From Deltaproteobacteria bacterium (GTDB lineage: Bacteria > Desulfobacterota > Binatia > HRBIN30 > JACQVA1): a stretch of DNA of 64,000 bases. The notes under the pieces are model-generated. The model had not been told where the DNA came from. It saw nothing but the letters and a program-made list of their open reading frames with translations, and did not search any database. The stretch spans positions 124,001 to 188,000 of the forward strand of contig JACOST010000014.1 in assembly GCA_016178705.1 (NCBI GenBank), given 5' to 3'. Shown piece after piece: positions 20,625-29,485 of this stretch; the first letter of the stretch is position 1, and each line of letters starts with the position of its first letter. A program made the translations under genes and the position numbers.

Positions 20625-20963
20625 TCAGGCGGCGCTGGCCTCTTTGGACGGCTTGGTGTCGCTGGCGCCTTTGCTGGGGCCTTCAACCTTGCCGCTGCTT
20701 TCGGTCTTGCTGCTGGGCTCGGTCTTGCCGGAATCTGACGCGGCCTTGGTCTCCGCTCCACCGTTGGTTTTCGACCCGCCCGAATCCTTGCGGGCGTAAT
20801 CGGTGACGTACCACCCGCTGCCCTTCAATTGAAAGGAGGTGTTGGAGATCAGCTTCGACACCTTCCCTTTGCACGTCGGGCAGCGCTTGAGCGTGGCGTC
20901 GCTGAACTTCTGAATCCGCTCGAAGGGCCCACACTTTGCGCACTGGTACTCGTAGATCGGCAT
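20625..20963 (-). CDS. FmdB-family zinc-ribbon protein
   Basis: A 112-residue protein starting [18 protein letters not shown], the exact FmdB/CxxC_CXXC_SSSS family signature. A four-cysteine zinc ribbon (CAKC near residue 8, CPTC near 30) is followed by [17 protein letters not shown]. The C-terminal 60 residues are a low-complexity Ser/Lys/Glu/Gly tail. The family was named for a putative regulator of formamidase genes, but its real role is undefined. Neighbours are housekeeping genes, which gives no functional link. Confidence 0.85.
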   Translation of the reverse strand: MPIYEYQCAKCGPFERIQKFSDATLKRCPTCKGKVSKLISNTSFQLKGSGWYVTDYARKDSGGSKTNGGAETKAASDSGKTEPSSKTESSGKVEGPSKGASDTKPSKEASAA

Positions 20964-21009
20964 CAAGTTCTCCGCTGCCCGATGACGTTAACCAGCGGTC
21001 ATCCGGTTG

Positions 21010-21333
21010 TCAACGAGACGCGCTTTTGCAGCGTGCCAGGAGTTCAGCGACGCGGGTTGCAATCCGCGTGGAATCGGCGGTGCGAATCTCGACTAGCTTG
21101 TCGCGACTCTTGGCCCCTCCGACCACTTGCACGGCCGATTGCGGCACGCCCACCAAGCTGGCGAGTAGTCGAACCACCGCTGCGTTGGCTTCGCCCTCGA
21201 CCGGCGGAGCGGTCACTTGCAGCTTGAGCGCGTCGCCGTGGAGACCAACCAGCCGGTTGTGAGACGCCCGCGGTTGCACCCGCACTTGCAGCCGTACGCC
21301 GTCCGCCGCCAGCGACAGATAGGCAGCGATCAT
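21010..21333 (-). CDS. DUF167 (YggU) family protein
   Basis: A 107-residue protein with VRLQVRVQPRASHNRL and the pattern LKLQVTAPPVEGEANAAVVRLLA, both signatures of the YggU/DUF167 family. It then shows the short helix and strand expected of this small alpha/beta fold. The biochemical role is not established. The start at ATG 21333 overlaps the stop of yggT by 4 bases, the usual arrangement in the yggS-proC-yggT-yggU cluster. A longer frame to 21573 reads antisense-like sequence over yggT and is rejected. Confidence 0.88.
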   Translation of the reverse strand: MIAAYLSLAADGVRLQVRVQPRASHNRLVGLHGDALKLQVTAPPVEGEANAAVVRLLASLVGVPQSAVQVVGGAKSRDKLVEIRTADSTRIATRVAELLARCKSASR

Positions 21334-21629
21334 CGCAGCGAGTGCGCTAAATCGAAGAGGCTCTGGACCAGGAAAAACTGCAGGAAATAGATTCCAAGCA
21401 AAACGATGAATGGCGAGAAGTCGATCCCGCCGCCGAAGAATGGGATCGCACGGCGAACCCGGTACAGCACGGGCTCCGTCGCGGTGTACAAGAAGCGGAC
21501 GATGGGATTGCCGGGATCGGGATTGACCCACGAGAGGATGGCGCGGGCGATCAGTATCCACATGTAGAGCCACAGCACCATGTTTAAGACCTGCGCCAGT
21601 GCCGCGAGAAAGTTTGCGATGATGAACAT
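21330..21629 (-). CDS. YggT family membrane protein
   Basis: A 99-residue protein with two hydrophobic regions. ILIARAILSWVNPDPGNP and the segment LYRVRRAIPFFGGGIDFSP are diagnostic for YggT. The family contributes to osmotic or potassium balance in a few bacteria and often sits next to proC and yggS, as here. It lies 49 bases after proC and is translationally coupled to the DUF167 gene. Confidence 0.92.
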   Translation of the reverse strand: MFIIANFLAALAQVLNMVLWLYMWILIARAILSWVNPDPGNPIVRFLYTATEPVLYRVRRAIPFFGGGIDFSPFIVLLGIYFLQFFLVQSLFDLAHSLR

Positions 21630-21678
21630 GCGATTGTCGGATCGTTTAGCGTGGACCGGGGTGCATCACAAGACGGTT

Positions 21679-22521
21679 TCAGCCGCGTCCCAATTCTCTT
21701 GATCGATTGGTTGCGGCGGTGACAGCGGCCGCCACCGCTTCCTTGAACCCGCGCTGATCGAGTTCCGTCAGCCCCGCCAGTGTGGTGCCGCCCGGAGACG
21801 TGACCTGCGCGCGCAAGCGCTCCGGGGTCTCGTTTGTCTCTTGCAGCATCGCCGTCGCCCCGTGGAGTGTTTGGTAGGTCAGCTCAGCGGCCAGTTGTGC
21901 CGGCAACCCCGCGGCGACGCCGCCAGCGATCAACGCCTCGGCAAACAGATACACGTACGCGGGACCGCTGCCGCTGAGGCCGGTGACGGCGTCGATCAAC
22001 CTTTCGTCCGGCACGGCGACCGCACGGCCGACAGCGCGGAAGAGCTTTACCGCCAGGCGTTCATCCGCCACCGTCGCGCGCGCGCCGCGCACGATCACCG
22101 ACATGCCCTTGCCCAACAGCGCCGGTGTGTTGGGCATTACTCGCACCACGCGAGCTTCGGGGCCGAGGCCCCGCTCGATCCGCGCCGTCGGCACGCCCGC
22201 AGCAATCGAGATGAACAGCTTGTTGCCGGCCACCTCGTCTCGTAACCCGGCGAGCACCTCGTCCATGATCTGCGGCTTGACCGCGAGCAGGATCACCTTG
22301 GCGTCGTGCACGACCGCACGATTGTCTTCGGTTGCGGTGACTCGTAGGCGACGCTTCAGCTCGACGCGTTTGGTCGCATCGACGTCGCTCGCCTGCATTT
22401 CGTCGGCGCGATAGAGCCCGGCGGCGATCAGGCCGCGGATCATCGCGGTCGCCATGTTGCCGCCGCCGATGAAGCCGATCACGCGACGCGCCGGTGCCTT
22501 GGTTCGACGTTTCGTGGCCAT
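21679..22521 (-). CDS. proC: Pyrroline-5-carboxylate reductase
   Basis: ProC reduces pyrroline-5-carboxylate to proline with NAD(P)H, the last step of proline synthesis. The 280-residue protein opens with a basic tail and a Rossmann motif FIGGGNMATAM near residue 17. It has AVKPQIMDEVL in the middle and the ProC signature GLSGSGPAYVYLFAEALI with the nearby SPGGTTLAGL. It starts 6 bases after the yggS stop. The whole cluster maf-yggS-proC-yggT-DUF167 is one likely transcript. Confidence 0.96.
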   Translation of the reverse strand: MATKRRTKAPARRVIGFIGGGNMATAMIRGLIAAGLYRADEMQASDVDATKRVELKRRLRVTATEDNRAVVHDAKVILLAVKPQIMDEVLAGLRDEVAGNKLFISIAAGVPTARIERGLGPEARVVRVMPNTPALLGKGMSVIVRGARATVADERLAVKLFRAVGRAVAVPDERLIDAVTGLSGSGPAYVYLFAEALIAGGVAAGLPAQLAAELTYQTLHGATAMLQETNETPERLRAQVTSPGGTTLAGLTELDQRGFKEAVAAAVTAATNRSRELGRG

Positions 22522-22527
22522 GGTTGG

Positions 22528-23214
22528 TTATCCTTCTCGCACTCCAAAGATGGCGCGGCCGATGCGAACCATCGTGGCGCCCTCTTCGATCGCGACCTCA
22601 AAGTCTTCGCTCATACCCATCGACAGTTCGCTGATGGTCGGTACGCTGGGCGCGAGCTGCTCGCGCAGGCGCCGCAACATGACGAAGTACGGCCGCACAT
22701 CCGCGGCTGCCGACACCGGTGGGGGCACCGTCATCAGCCCTTCGACTCGCAGGTGCGTGCGGGCGCTGAGTTGCGCGACGAGTTCCGCGGCTCGCTCCGG
22801 TGCCACACCGCTCTTGCTGGCCTCGCCGCCGGTGTTGACCTCGATCAGGATGCGCACGGGCTTCGCGCGTTTCACTCCCTGCCGGTCGAGTGCGTCCACC
22901 AACGCCAGGCTGTCGATCGTTTGAATCACGTCGAACAGCTCAACCGCGCGCGTGACCTTGTTGCGCTGCAGGTGGCCGATCAAGTGCCAACTGGCGTTGG
23001 TGCGGCCAACCGCGTCGATCTTGCCGGCCGCCTCTTGGACGTAGTTTTCGCCAACGGTGGTGACACCCGCGCGGATCGCCTCGCTGACCAGGGCTGCGGG
23101 TTTGGTCTTCGACACAGCGATGATCTTCACGCTGCCCAGCGGGCGCCCGGCACGCTCTTCCGCACGGGCAACCCGCTCCCGCACACCTGCGAGGTTGTCG
23201 GCGACATCGATCAT
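22528..23214 (-). CDS. YggS-family pyridoxal phosphate homeostasis protein
   Basis: A 228-residue PLP-binding protein of the YggS/PLPBP family. The PLP lysine is Lys36 in AVSKTKPAA. It also has VGENYVQEA, WHLIGHLQRNK and the C-terminal SMGMSEDFEVAIEEGATMVRIG. These proteins buffer free PLP and affect amino-acid metabolism. The ATG overlaps the maf stop by 4 bases and proC follows after 6. Confidence 0.95.
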   Translation of the reverse strand: MIDVADNLAGVRERVARAEERAGRPLGSVKIIAVSKTKPAALVSEAIRAGVTTVGENYVQEAAGKIDAVGRTNASWHLIGHLQRNKVTRAVELFDVIQTIDSLALVDALDRQGVKRAKPVRILIEVNTGGEASKSGVAPERAAELVAQLSARTHLRVEGLMTVPPPVSAAADVRPYFVMLRRLREQLAPSVPTISELSMGMSEDFEVAIEEGATMVRIGRAIFGVREG

Positions 23215-23807
23215 GCCGGAGAGTCGGGGCGGGTAGCTAGCAAGTCGTGCCGTTCGAGCAGGGCGCGCACTTCGTCGAGCGGTAGACCGACAACGTTGGT
23301 GTAGGAACCGTTGACGGCCGCGATAAACGGTGACGCTCGTCCTTGAATGCCGTAGCCTCCCGCTTTGTCGAAGGGCTCACCCGAATCCAGATACTGTTCA
23401 ATCTCCCGATCGCTGAGCGGACGCATGGTGACTGCGGTCGCGCACAGTAAGTCTTCACTGCGCTGGCGGCTGGGTGACCGGAGCGTGACGGCCGTCAGCA
23501 CACGGTGGGTGCGGCCGCTCAGTTCGCGGAGCATGCGACGAGCATCGATGGCATCGGCCGGCTTGCCAAGAATGCGCCCCTCAATGGTGACGACCGTGTC
23601 GGCGGCTAGCACCCACGCGGCAGGCCGTTGTGCGGCAACCTCGTCGGCTTTCTCTCGCGCAACCCGAGCGGCAAACGCCTCGGGCGATTCGCCCGCCAGC
23701 GGCTCCTCCGGTACCTCGCTGGGCAGCACCTCGAACGGCACGCCGAGCTGCGCGAGCAACTCGCGCCGGCGCGGCGAGGCCGAAGCAAGCACAAGCGCGG
23801 CGGTCAT
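23211..23807 (-). CDS. Maf-family nucleotide pyrophosphatase
   Basis: A 198-residue protein starting MTAALVLASASPRRREL, the Maf signature. It carries LAADTVV with the catalytic aspartate, GRILGKPADA and a C-terminal GGYGIQG. Maf enzymes hydrolyse non-canonical or methylated nucleoside triphosphates to the monophosphate. I use ATG 23807, which places the ASPRR motif at the N-terminus. The upstream frame extension has no conserved sequence. It is the first gene of the cluster and is divergent from the lytic transglycosylase gene 78 bases away. Confidence 0.94.
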   Translation of the reverse strand: MTAALVLASASPRRRELLAQLGVPFEVLPSEVPEEPLAGESPEAFAARVAREKADEVAAQRPAAWVLAADTVVTIEGRILGKPADAIDARRMLRELSGRTHRVLTAVTLRSPSRQRSEDLLCATAVTMRPLSDREIEQYLDSGEPFDKAGGYGIQGRASPFIAAVNGSYTNVVGLPLDEVRALLERHDLLATRPDSPA

Positions 23808-23885
23808 GTGGCTGTGTTGGCCGATGCGGTGCGGGTTGTCAATTGCGCGTTTGGGACGTGCCGCGAATGTGCTACCCACGTCGGC

Positions 23886-25958
23886 ATGCGATGGTGGGTA
23901 GTGGTGGTGGCGATTGGTGCGGCGTGGAGCGCGGGCTGCCGCGCACCGCAGGTCGTACCGCTACCGCGACCGGAACCATCAGGCCCGCCACCCGAGCGCC
24001 GCGCAGCCTTCGCCGAAGCGGTCGCCCTGATCGAGCAAGAGCGATTTGCCGACGCGGCTCCACGCTTCGAGGCGTTGTCACGCACGTATCCGGAGCTGAT
24101 CGACTATCAGTGGTACTACCTCGGAGTCGCCCTTGCGCGTAGCGGTCATCCCGCCGAAGCGGCACCGCCGTTGCGCCGTTTGCTGAACGAGCAACCGCGC
24201 AGCGTCAATCGCGATGCGGGCGCGCTCGAACTCGGGCGCGTCGAGCTGACGCGTGGCGATCTGGTTGCCGCGCGCGCCGCTCTAGCCGCCGCGACCGGCG
24301 CGCGTGAGCGCACCATCGCCCAGCCGGCTGCCCTGGAATTGGCGCGCGTGCAGATCGCCGCTGGCGACGTGGCGGCTGCCGCCGCGGGTTTGCAGCGACT
24401 GCGCCGCGAGGCGTCGGGCGAGCCGGTCGGCGTGCAAGCCAAGGCGGAGCTGCTGCAGCTGCGTGCGAGTAATCCCGCGCTCGCGCCGGGTGATACCGAG
24501 CTGATCGACGAGATTCGGGTGCTGGTGGGCGAGCACGATTTCGCGACGGCTGAACCGCTAGTGCGCCAGCAACTCACGCACGCGAACGAGAGCGAGCGCG
24601 ACGAACTGCTGCATCTCGACGCGCAGGCGTTGCTCGGGCTGGGGCGGGTGGACGACACGATCGCGGCGCTGCGCATCGCGGCTCGTGGCGAGTCGGGGAC
24701 GACCGCTGCCGCGACGGAGTTCCGCATCGCGTCTATTTTGTGGAATCGCGATCGCGATGAGGAGGCACTGGCGGCCTTCGCCAACCTACGGCGCCGCTAT
24801 GCGCGCGCGGAGAAAGCCACGGAGTCGCTCTACGCGATCGGCCGCATTCACGAGAAGGCCGGTCGCGCCGACCGCGCGATAGCGAGCTACCGCGAACTGG
24901 CGCGCATCGCCCCGCGGGACAAGCTGGCACGCGAAGCACGCTGGCGCATCGGCTGGATTCAGTATGGCCGCGCCGATTGGGCCGCCGCGGCCAACAGTTT
25001 TGCGGCGCTCGCGCGCTGCGGGAATACTGAGGATTGTGCCGACGCACTCTATTGGCAGGCGCGCGCGCTCGATCACCAAGGGCGGAGCGCGGCGGCTCGC
25101 GCACTGTATCAACGACTCGCGAGCGATGCCCCAACGAGCTACTACGCGATGTGGGCCGAGCAACGGCTCGGCGTCGTGTCGGCGTCACCGAGCGCCGTTG
25201 TGCCACCGGCCGATGCGGCGCTTCCTGTATCGTCGGTGGACTACCACCTCGGTCGTGCGGTTGAGCTGCGCGCCGCGGCCTTACCGTCGCTGGCCCGTCG
25301 CGAACTGAACGCGTACGAATCCGAGCAGCGCGGCAACACCGCCGAACTCCGCAAACTACTGCGGTGGTACCGCGCTGTGGATGGCGACGGGGCCGCACTT
25401 CGCCTGGCGCGCCGCCTCGGCAATCAGGCCGGCTTGGATGCCGCGGCCCGCCAGCGAGTCTTTTGTCCGCTCGGATTTTGGGACGACGTGCAACGCGCCG
25501 CGCGCGAGAACGCGACGAGTTCTCCGATCGATCCGCTGTTGGTGGCCGCGCTGATCCGGCAAGAGAGTCTGTACGACCCCGATGCGCGATCGCCCGCCGA
25601 CGCTTGGGGATTGATGCAGTTACTGCCGCGCACCGCCGAGCGAGTTGCCGGCGCGCCGATCAGCACCGAGCAGCTCCGTGACCCGCAGCGCAACATTGCA
25701 CTCGGCACGCGCTACCTGGTCCAATTGCTCGCGCAGTTTCACGGCGATCCGTTGAAAGCGCTGGCGGCGTACAATGGCGGTGAGCCCGCGGTCGAGAAGT
25801 GGGCGCGGCGTTTCGGCGCTCAAGACCGCGACGAGTTCGTCGAGTCGATCAGCTTCCGCGAGACTCGCGACTACGTGAAGAAAGTGATCGGCGGCTATCG
25901 CCAGTACCAGCGCCTGTACGGCGCCGCACCGTCAGTGATAGAAGAGCCGCACCAATAG
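23886..25958 (+). CDS. Soluble-type lytic transglycosylase lipoprotein with TPR solenoid
   Basis: A 690-residue protein that cleaves peptidoglycan glycan strands with formation of anhydro-muramic ends. The N-terminus MRWWVVVVAIGAAWSAGC is a lipoprotein signal with Cys18. About 450 residues of Ala/Arg-rich helical TPR-like repeats follow, as in Slt70. The C-terminal SLT domain has ALIRQESLYDP with catalytic Glu560, then AWGLMQLLP and ALAAYNGG. It is outer-membrane anchored by the lipid. The start is ATG 23886; a frame extension to 23628 overlaps maf. Possible partners are the MreB elongation machinery and MltG encoded further on. Confidence 0.93.
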   Translation: MRWWVVVVAIGAAWSAGCRAPQVVPLPRPEPSGPPPERRAAFAEAVALIEQERFADAAPRFEALSRTYPELIDYQWYYLGVALARSGHPAEAAPPLRRLLNEQPRSVNRDAGALELGRVELTRGDLVAARAALAAATGARERTIAQPAALELARVQIAAGDVAAAAAGLQRLRREASGEPVGVQAKAELLQLRASNPALAPGDTELIDEIRVLVGEHDFATAEPLVRQQLTHANESERDELLHLDAQALLGLGRVDDTIAALRIAARGESGTTAAATEFRIASILWNRDRDEEALAAFANLRRRYARAEKATESLYAIGRIHEKAGRADRAIASYRELARIAPRDKLAREARWRIGWIQYGRADWAAAANSFAALARCGNTEDCADALYWQARALDHQGRSAAARALYQRLASDAPTSYYAMWAEQRLGVVSASPSAVVPPADAALPVSSVDYHLGRAVELRAAALPSLARRELNAYESEQRGNTAELRKLLRWYRAVDGDGAALRLARRLGNQAGLDAAARQRVFCPLGFWDDVQRAARENATSSPIDPLLVAALIRQESLYDPDARSPADAWGLMQLLPRTAERVAGAPISTEQLRDPQRNIALGTRYLVQLLAQFHGDPLKALAAYNGGEPAVEKWARRFGAQDRDEFVESISFRETRDYVKKVIGGYRQYQRLYGAAPSVIEEPHQ

Positions 25959-25967
25959 GGAGGCCCG

Positions 25968-26408
25968 ATGGATACTTTGCTGACTCACTACCCGGCGTTG
26001 TCGGTGCTTGGTGTGGTGTATCTGATCTTGGTGTTGAAGATGGCGGCGGTGGGTGGCTACACGAGCTTGATGCGGATTCAGCGCGGTCACTACGCCACCC
26101 CCGAAGATTTTGCGTTACAGGGGTTACCGCCGGTGACCGCGGCGGACGCGGACATCGAGCGCGCGCGGCGGGCTCACCGCAACGACCTGGAGAACATTCT
26201 TCCCTTCTTTGGCGCCGCGTTGTTCTACGCACTCACGCAGCCGTCGATGTTCATGACACGCGTCTACTTTTGGGGCTTCTGCGCCGCGCGCGTGCTCCAC
26301 AGCATCTTCTACATCCGCCAGCAGCAGCCGCACCGAACCATCGCATTCCTGGTCGGGATGCTTCTGATGCTGCTGATGGTGCTGACGACGTTGGTTTCCC
26401 TCCTGTAA
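25968..26408 (+). CDS. MAPEG-family membrane protein (microsomal GST-like)
   Basis: A 146-residue, four-helix membrane protein of the MAPEG superfamily. Between helices 1 and 2 it has ERARRAHRNDLENILPF, the conserved Arg/Asn/Glu cytosolic loop of microsomal glutathione transferase 1. Members conjugate glutathione or handle lipid peroxides; here activity is inferred only. A strong GGGAGG site precedes the ATG. It follows the lytic transglycosylase by 9 bases and is probably cotranscribed. Confidence 0.88.
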   Translation: MDTLLTHYPALSVLGVVYLILVLKMAAVGGYTSLMRIQRGHYATPEDFALQGLPPVTAADADIERARRAHRNDLENILPFFGAALFYALTQPSMFMTRVYFWGFCAARVLHSIFYIRQQQPHRTIAFLVGMLLMLLMVLTTLVSLL

Positions 26409-26502
26409 AATTCCGAGGGGAACCGGCGCCCGTCGTCCCCCATACGTCGGAGCGCAACTCGCCAAAAAATGGGGCGTTGCCCAGGCGTGAAATTTTAGGG
26501 GG

Positions 26503-27084
26503 TCAATTGCAGTGCGGTTCGGGATCGACGGTTCCACCATCGCCGAAGCAGCTGTTGCTCAGGGTCGCGTCGAAGTTTCCTGACTCACCCGGCGGGAGCG
26601 TGTTGGGAACGACCTCGATTTCCTCACGCGCGCACTCGCGGCCAGTTGAATCGGCGATGTGCGCGGTGACGGCGACGCGGCCGGCGGGACGCCCGCCCAC
26701 ATTCTTGACCACGCCGATCAAATGGCGCGCGTCGGTGCTGCGCGGGATCGTGTTGTGAGAGACGAGGATCACCCGCGCCGCTACCGCGGGCCCGGCGTCT
26801 GGAGCCGCCCCTGCGGCCACGGGTGCTGCTGGAGCGTCGCTCGCGGCGTTGGCTGGTGCGGCGTTGGCGGCGGCCCCGGGTTCACCCAGCGGTGTGCCGC
26901 GCTCTTCATACTTCTGGCCACCCGATGGCGGGAAATCGGAGAAATGGACCACGCCTTGGTCGTCGGTCCACTTGTAGAGGGTTTGCGCGGCGCTCACGTG
27001 CGACAAGGTCAGTATCACCACCAAGCACAGCTGCGCGCAGGCAACGCGAAGCAGTCCGGGCGAGCGACGCGACGAACGGTGCAT
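26503..27084 (-). CDS. Secreted DUF4124-domain protein
   Basis: A 193-residue exported protein. The signal peptide (LCLVVILTLSHVSAAQT) leads into YKWTDDQGVVHFSDFPP, the hallmark of DUF4124. A 50-residue Ala/Pro linker follows, and the C-terminal ~85 residues look like an FxLYD-type beta-sandwich (LIGVVKNVGGRPAGRVAV and LPPGESGNFDATL). The single Cys pair (C169, C185 approximately) may form a disulfide. Function is unknown; the fold suggests an envelope or binding protein. The 94-base convergent gap 26409-26502 to the MAPEG gene holds no clear terminator. Confidence 0.85.
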   Translation of the reverse strand: MHRSSRRSPGLLRVACAQLCLVVILTLSHVSAAQTLYKWTDDQGVVHFSDFPPSGGQKYEERGTPLGEPGAAANAAPANAASDAPAAPVAAGAAPDAGPAVAARVILVSHNTIPRSTDARHLIGVVKNVGGRPAGRVAVTAHIADSTGRECAREEIEVVPNTLPPGESGNFDATLSNSCFGDGGTVDPEPHCN

Positions 27085-27162
27085 GTGCGGCGCACTTTAC
27101 GAACAGCCGGGCAGCAAGTCAACGCGGAATTCACTCCGAATGCATGAGGCACCTTGCCGACA

Positions 27163-27207
27163 CAGCAATTGCTGATTAACTACACCGGCAGTCTCGCAGG
27201 GTGAGAC
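27163..27207. promoter_or_regulatory. Two palindromes in a divergent promoter region
   Basis: CAGCAATTGCTG (27163-27174) is a perfect 12-base palindrome. GTCTC-N7-GAGAC (27191-27207) is a second inverted repeat that ends 14 bases before the ATG at 27221. Both lie in the 136-base gap between the divergent DUF4124 gene and the 121-residue gene. They could be operator sites or a leader hairpin; nothing identifies the regulator. Confidence 0.35.
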
Positions 27208-27220
27208 GACTGGAGGAACG

Positions 27221-27586
27221 ATGACCGGCAAGGACGCGCTACTGGCTGCCTTCGACCGCCTGTTCGAAAGAGCGGCGGTGAAGCTGCACGTCGAATGTAC
27301 TCCAGAGGAGCAAGCCGACGCCAAGCGGCACTTTGCTGAACGCTTTTCCGCTGCGCTGGAGATCGCGGGGCACGTCCCCGTCCCGGAACTGCCGCCCGAA
27401 GTGATGAGCACGATGGAGCACGCCATCGATGAACTCTCCCCGGCACAGCTCGTCGGCTATCTCGCCGCGATCCCGCTCGCACAGCAGACGCAAGACATGC
27501 TGCGTACTATTGCGTACCGCGCCGCCGAGCAGCGCCTGGTCGAACATTTCGTCAACCAAGCCGACGACAAGTACGGTGGCAACTGA
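27221..27586 (+). CDS. Conserved-looking helical protein of unknown function
   Basis: A 121-residue soluble, acidic, predicted all-helical protein. It has no signal peptide and no motif I recognise. Sequence features are a central cysteine (ECTPEEQADAKRHFAERF) and a C-terminal AEQRLVEHFVNQADDKYGG. Codon use and a GGAGG ribosome site 8 bases before ATG support a real gene. It stands alone between a divergent DUF4124 gene and convergent glmS. Function unknown. Confidence 0.75.
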   Translation: MTGKDALLAAFDRLFERAAVKLHVECTPEEQADAKRHFAERFSAALEIAGHVPVPELPPEVMSTMEHAIDELSPAQLVGYLAAIPLAQQTQDMLRTIAYRAAEQRLVEHFVNQADDKYGGN

Positions 27587-27595
27587 CGCGGGTTC

Positions 27596-27643
27596 CGAGC
27601 ACGAACCACGAGCACGAGTCACGAGCCCCGAGCACGGATCACG
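27596..27643. repeat. Degenerate 6/7-base tandem array, CGAGCA/CGAGTCA type
   Basis: The convergent gap between the 121-residue gene and glmS is filled by units CGAGCA, CGAACCA, CGAGCA, CGAGTCA, CGAGCCC, CGAGCA and CGGATCA in a row. The reverse complement of this unit makes the array at 38494-38527. Confidence 0.75.
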
Positions 27644-27646
27644 CCC

Positions 27647-29470
27647 TCACTCCACCGTGACACTCTTTGCCAGGTTGCGCGGCTGATCGATGTCGCGCCC
27701 GAGCGCCACGGCGCAGTGATAGGCGAAGAGCTGCAACGGAATCGTCAACAGGATCGGATTGAGCGCTGTCTCGGTGGACGGGACCACCAGCAGATCGTCG
27801 ACTTTAGTCGGTAGACCTTCATCACCCGGATGGGTGACGGCGATCAGCGGCCCGCGGCGGGCGCGGATCTCCTCGAGTGACGACAGCGACTTCTCATACA
27901 GCTCGTCGCGTGGCAACACGATCACCGTCGGTGTTTCGGGACTGATCAGCGCGAGCGGCCCATGCTTCAGCTCCGACGCTGGATAGGCCTCGGCGTGAAT
28001 GTAGGAAATCTCCTTCAACTTCTGCGCCCCTTCCAGCGCCACGGGGTATCCACTCGCGCGGCCGATGAAGAACATGTTTTTCCGTTGCGCATACTTGAGC
28101 GCGATGGATTTGATGCGATCGCTGTCGCGGAGAATTTCGCGCAGTTGTTCAGGTAGCCGATGCAGTGCGTCGACCAGTCGCTTGCCGTCGGACGGCGACA
28201 GATCGCGAATCCGTCCGAGATGCAGTGCCAACAGTGAGAACGCCACCAGCGTGCAGACGAAGGTCTTGGTCGAGGCCACGGAGATTTCAGGACCGGCGTG
28301 AATGTAAATGCCGCCATCGCACTCGCGCGCAATGGTGCTGCCGACCGCGTTGACGACGCCGAGTACGCGGCCGCCCTTGCGCTGCACCTCGCGCACAGCT
28401 GCCAGGGTGTCGGCGGTTTCCCCGGATTGACTCACGGCGATGTAGAGCGTGTCATTTTCGATGACGGGATTGCGGTAGCGGAATTCCGAGGCGGCCTCGG
28501 CGTCCGCCGGCACGCGCGCGAGCCGCTCGATGAGGTGCGCGCCGCCGATGCCAGCGTAGTACGCCGAGCCGCAACCGAGGATCTTGATCCGGCGGATATC
28601 GAGGAGATCACGCGCGGTCAGATTCAAGCCGCCGAGGCGAGCGGTTTGAAACTGCGTATCGAGCCGACCCTTGAGCGTCCGCTCGCACGCTTCAGGTTGT
28701 TCCATGATTTCCTTCAGCAGGAAGTGTGCGTGCGGACCGCGATCGTAAGCCTCGTAGCCCCATTGCACGGTGGCGGGACTCTTCTGCGTCGGCCGGTCGT
28801 CGAGGGTGCTGGTGTGATAGCCGTCGGCGTCGACCGTAGCCACTTCGCGATCGTCCAAGTACACCACCTGTTGCGTGTGCCGCACCAGCGCGGCCACGTC
28901 CGAGGCGACGAACATCTCGTGCTCGCCGAGCCCAATCACTACCGGACTACCGTTACGTGCCGTGACGATGCGATCGGGATGGCGCGCATCGACCACGGCG
29001 ATGCCGTAGGTGCCTTCGATGGCCGCGAGTGCTTGGCACACGGCGCGGTGGAGGTCCCCGTCGCCCATCGCTTCGATCAGATGCGCGAGCACCTCCGTGT
29101 CCGTGTCGGAGTGGAACACGTGGCCCTTGGCTTCGAGCTGGGTGCGCAGCTCGGCGGCGTTTTCGATGATGCCGTTGTGCACAACCGCGATCTGCCCAGT
29201 ACAGTCCGAGTGTGGATGCGCGTTGACATCGTTCGGCTCACCGTGCGTCGCCCACCGGGTGTGACCAATGCCGACGGTGCCCTTCACTCGCTTCGGCAGC
29301 GTGTCTTCGAGTTGGCGGATCTTCCCCGCCGCCTTGTGCACCTTGAGACCAGAGCGGCCGATGACGGCTACCCCGGCCGAGTCGTAGCCGCGGTATTCGA
29401 GCCGATGCAGGCCGGCGATTAAGATCGGTGTCGCGTCTTGTTTGCCAACGTAGCCAACGATGCCACACAT
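27647..29470 (-). CDS. glmS: Glutamine--fructose-6-phosphate aminotransferase (isomerising)
   Basis: GlmS makes glucosamine-6-phosphate from fructose-6-phosphate and glutamine, the entry to cell-wall amino sugars. The 607-residue protein starts MCGIVGYVG with the nucleophile Cys2. The class II amidotransferase domain (residues 1-235) shows GHTRWATHGEPND. Two SIS domains follow with VSQSGETADTLAA and EISYIHAEAYPASELKHGP, and the C-terminus ends in LAKSVTVE. AAGGGGGC lies just before the ATG. The gene follows a 90-residue gene by 15 bases. No glmS ribozyme-like leader is apparent. Confidence 0.97.
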   Translation of the reverse strand: MCGIVGYVGKQDATPILIAGLHRLEYRGYDSAGVAVIGRSGLKVHKAAGKIRQLEDTLPKRVKGTVGIGHTRWATHGEPNDVNAHPHSDCTGQIAVVHNGIIENAAELRTQLEAKGHVFHSDTDTEVLAHLIEAMGDGDLHRAVCQALAAIEGTYGIAVVDARHPDRIVTARNGSPVVIGLGEHEMFVASDVAALVRHTQQVVYLDDREVATVDADGYHTSTLDDRPTQKSPATVQWGYEAYDRGPHAHFLLKEIMEQPEACERTLKGRLDTQFQTARLGGLNLTARDLLDIRRIKILGCGSAYYAGIGGAHLIERLARVPADAEAASEFRYRNPVIENDTLYIAVSQSGETADTLAAVREVQRKGGRVLGVVNAVGSTIARECDGGIYIHAGPEISVASTKTFVCTLVAFSLLALHLGRIRDLSPSDGKRLVDALHRLPEQLREILRDSDRIKSIALKYAQRKNMFFIGRASGYPVALEGAQKLKEISYIHAEAYPASELKHGPLALISPETPTVIVLPRDELYEKSLSSLEEIRARRGPLIAVTHPGDEGLPTKVDDLLVVPSTETALNPILLTIPLQLFAYHCAVALGRDIDQPRNLAKSVTVE

Positions 29471-29485
29471 GGTGCCCCCTTTGGT

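Noticed and set aside
24146-24784. Minus-strand Ser/Arg-rich frame opposite the lytic transglycosylase
   Set aside because: Shadow of the TPR region; no motif and no ribosome site.
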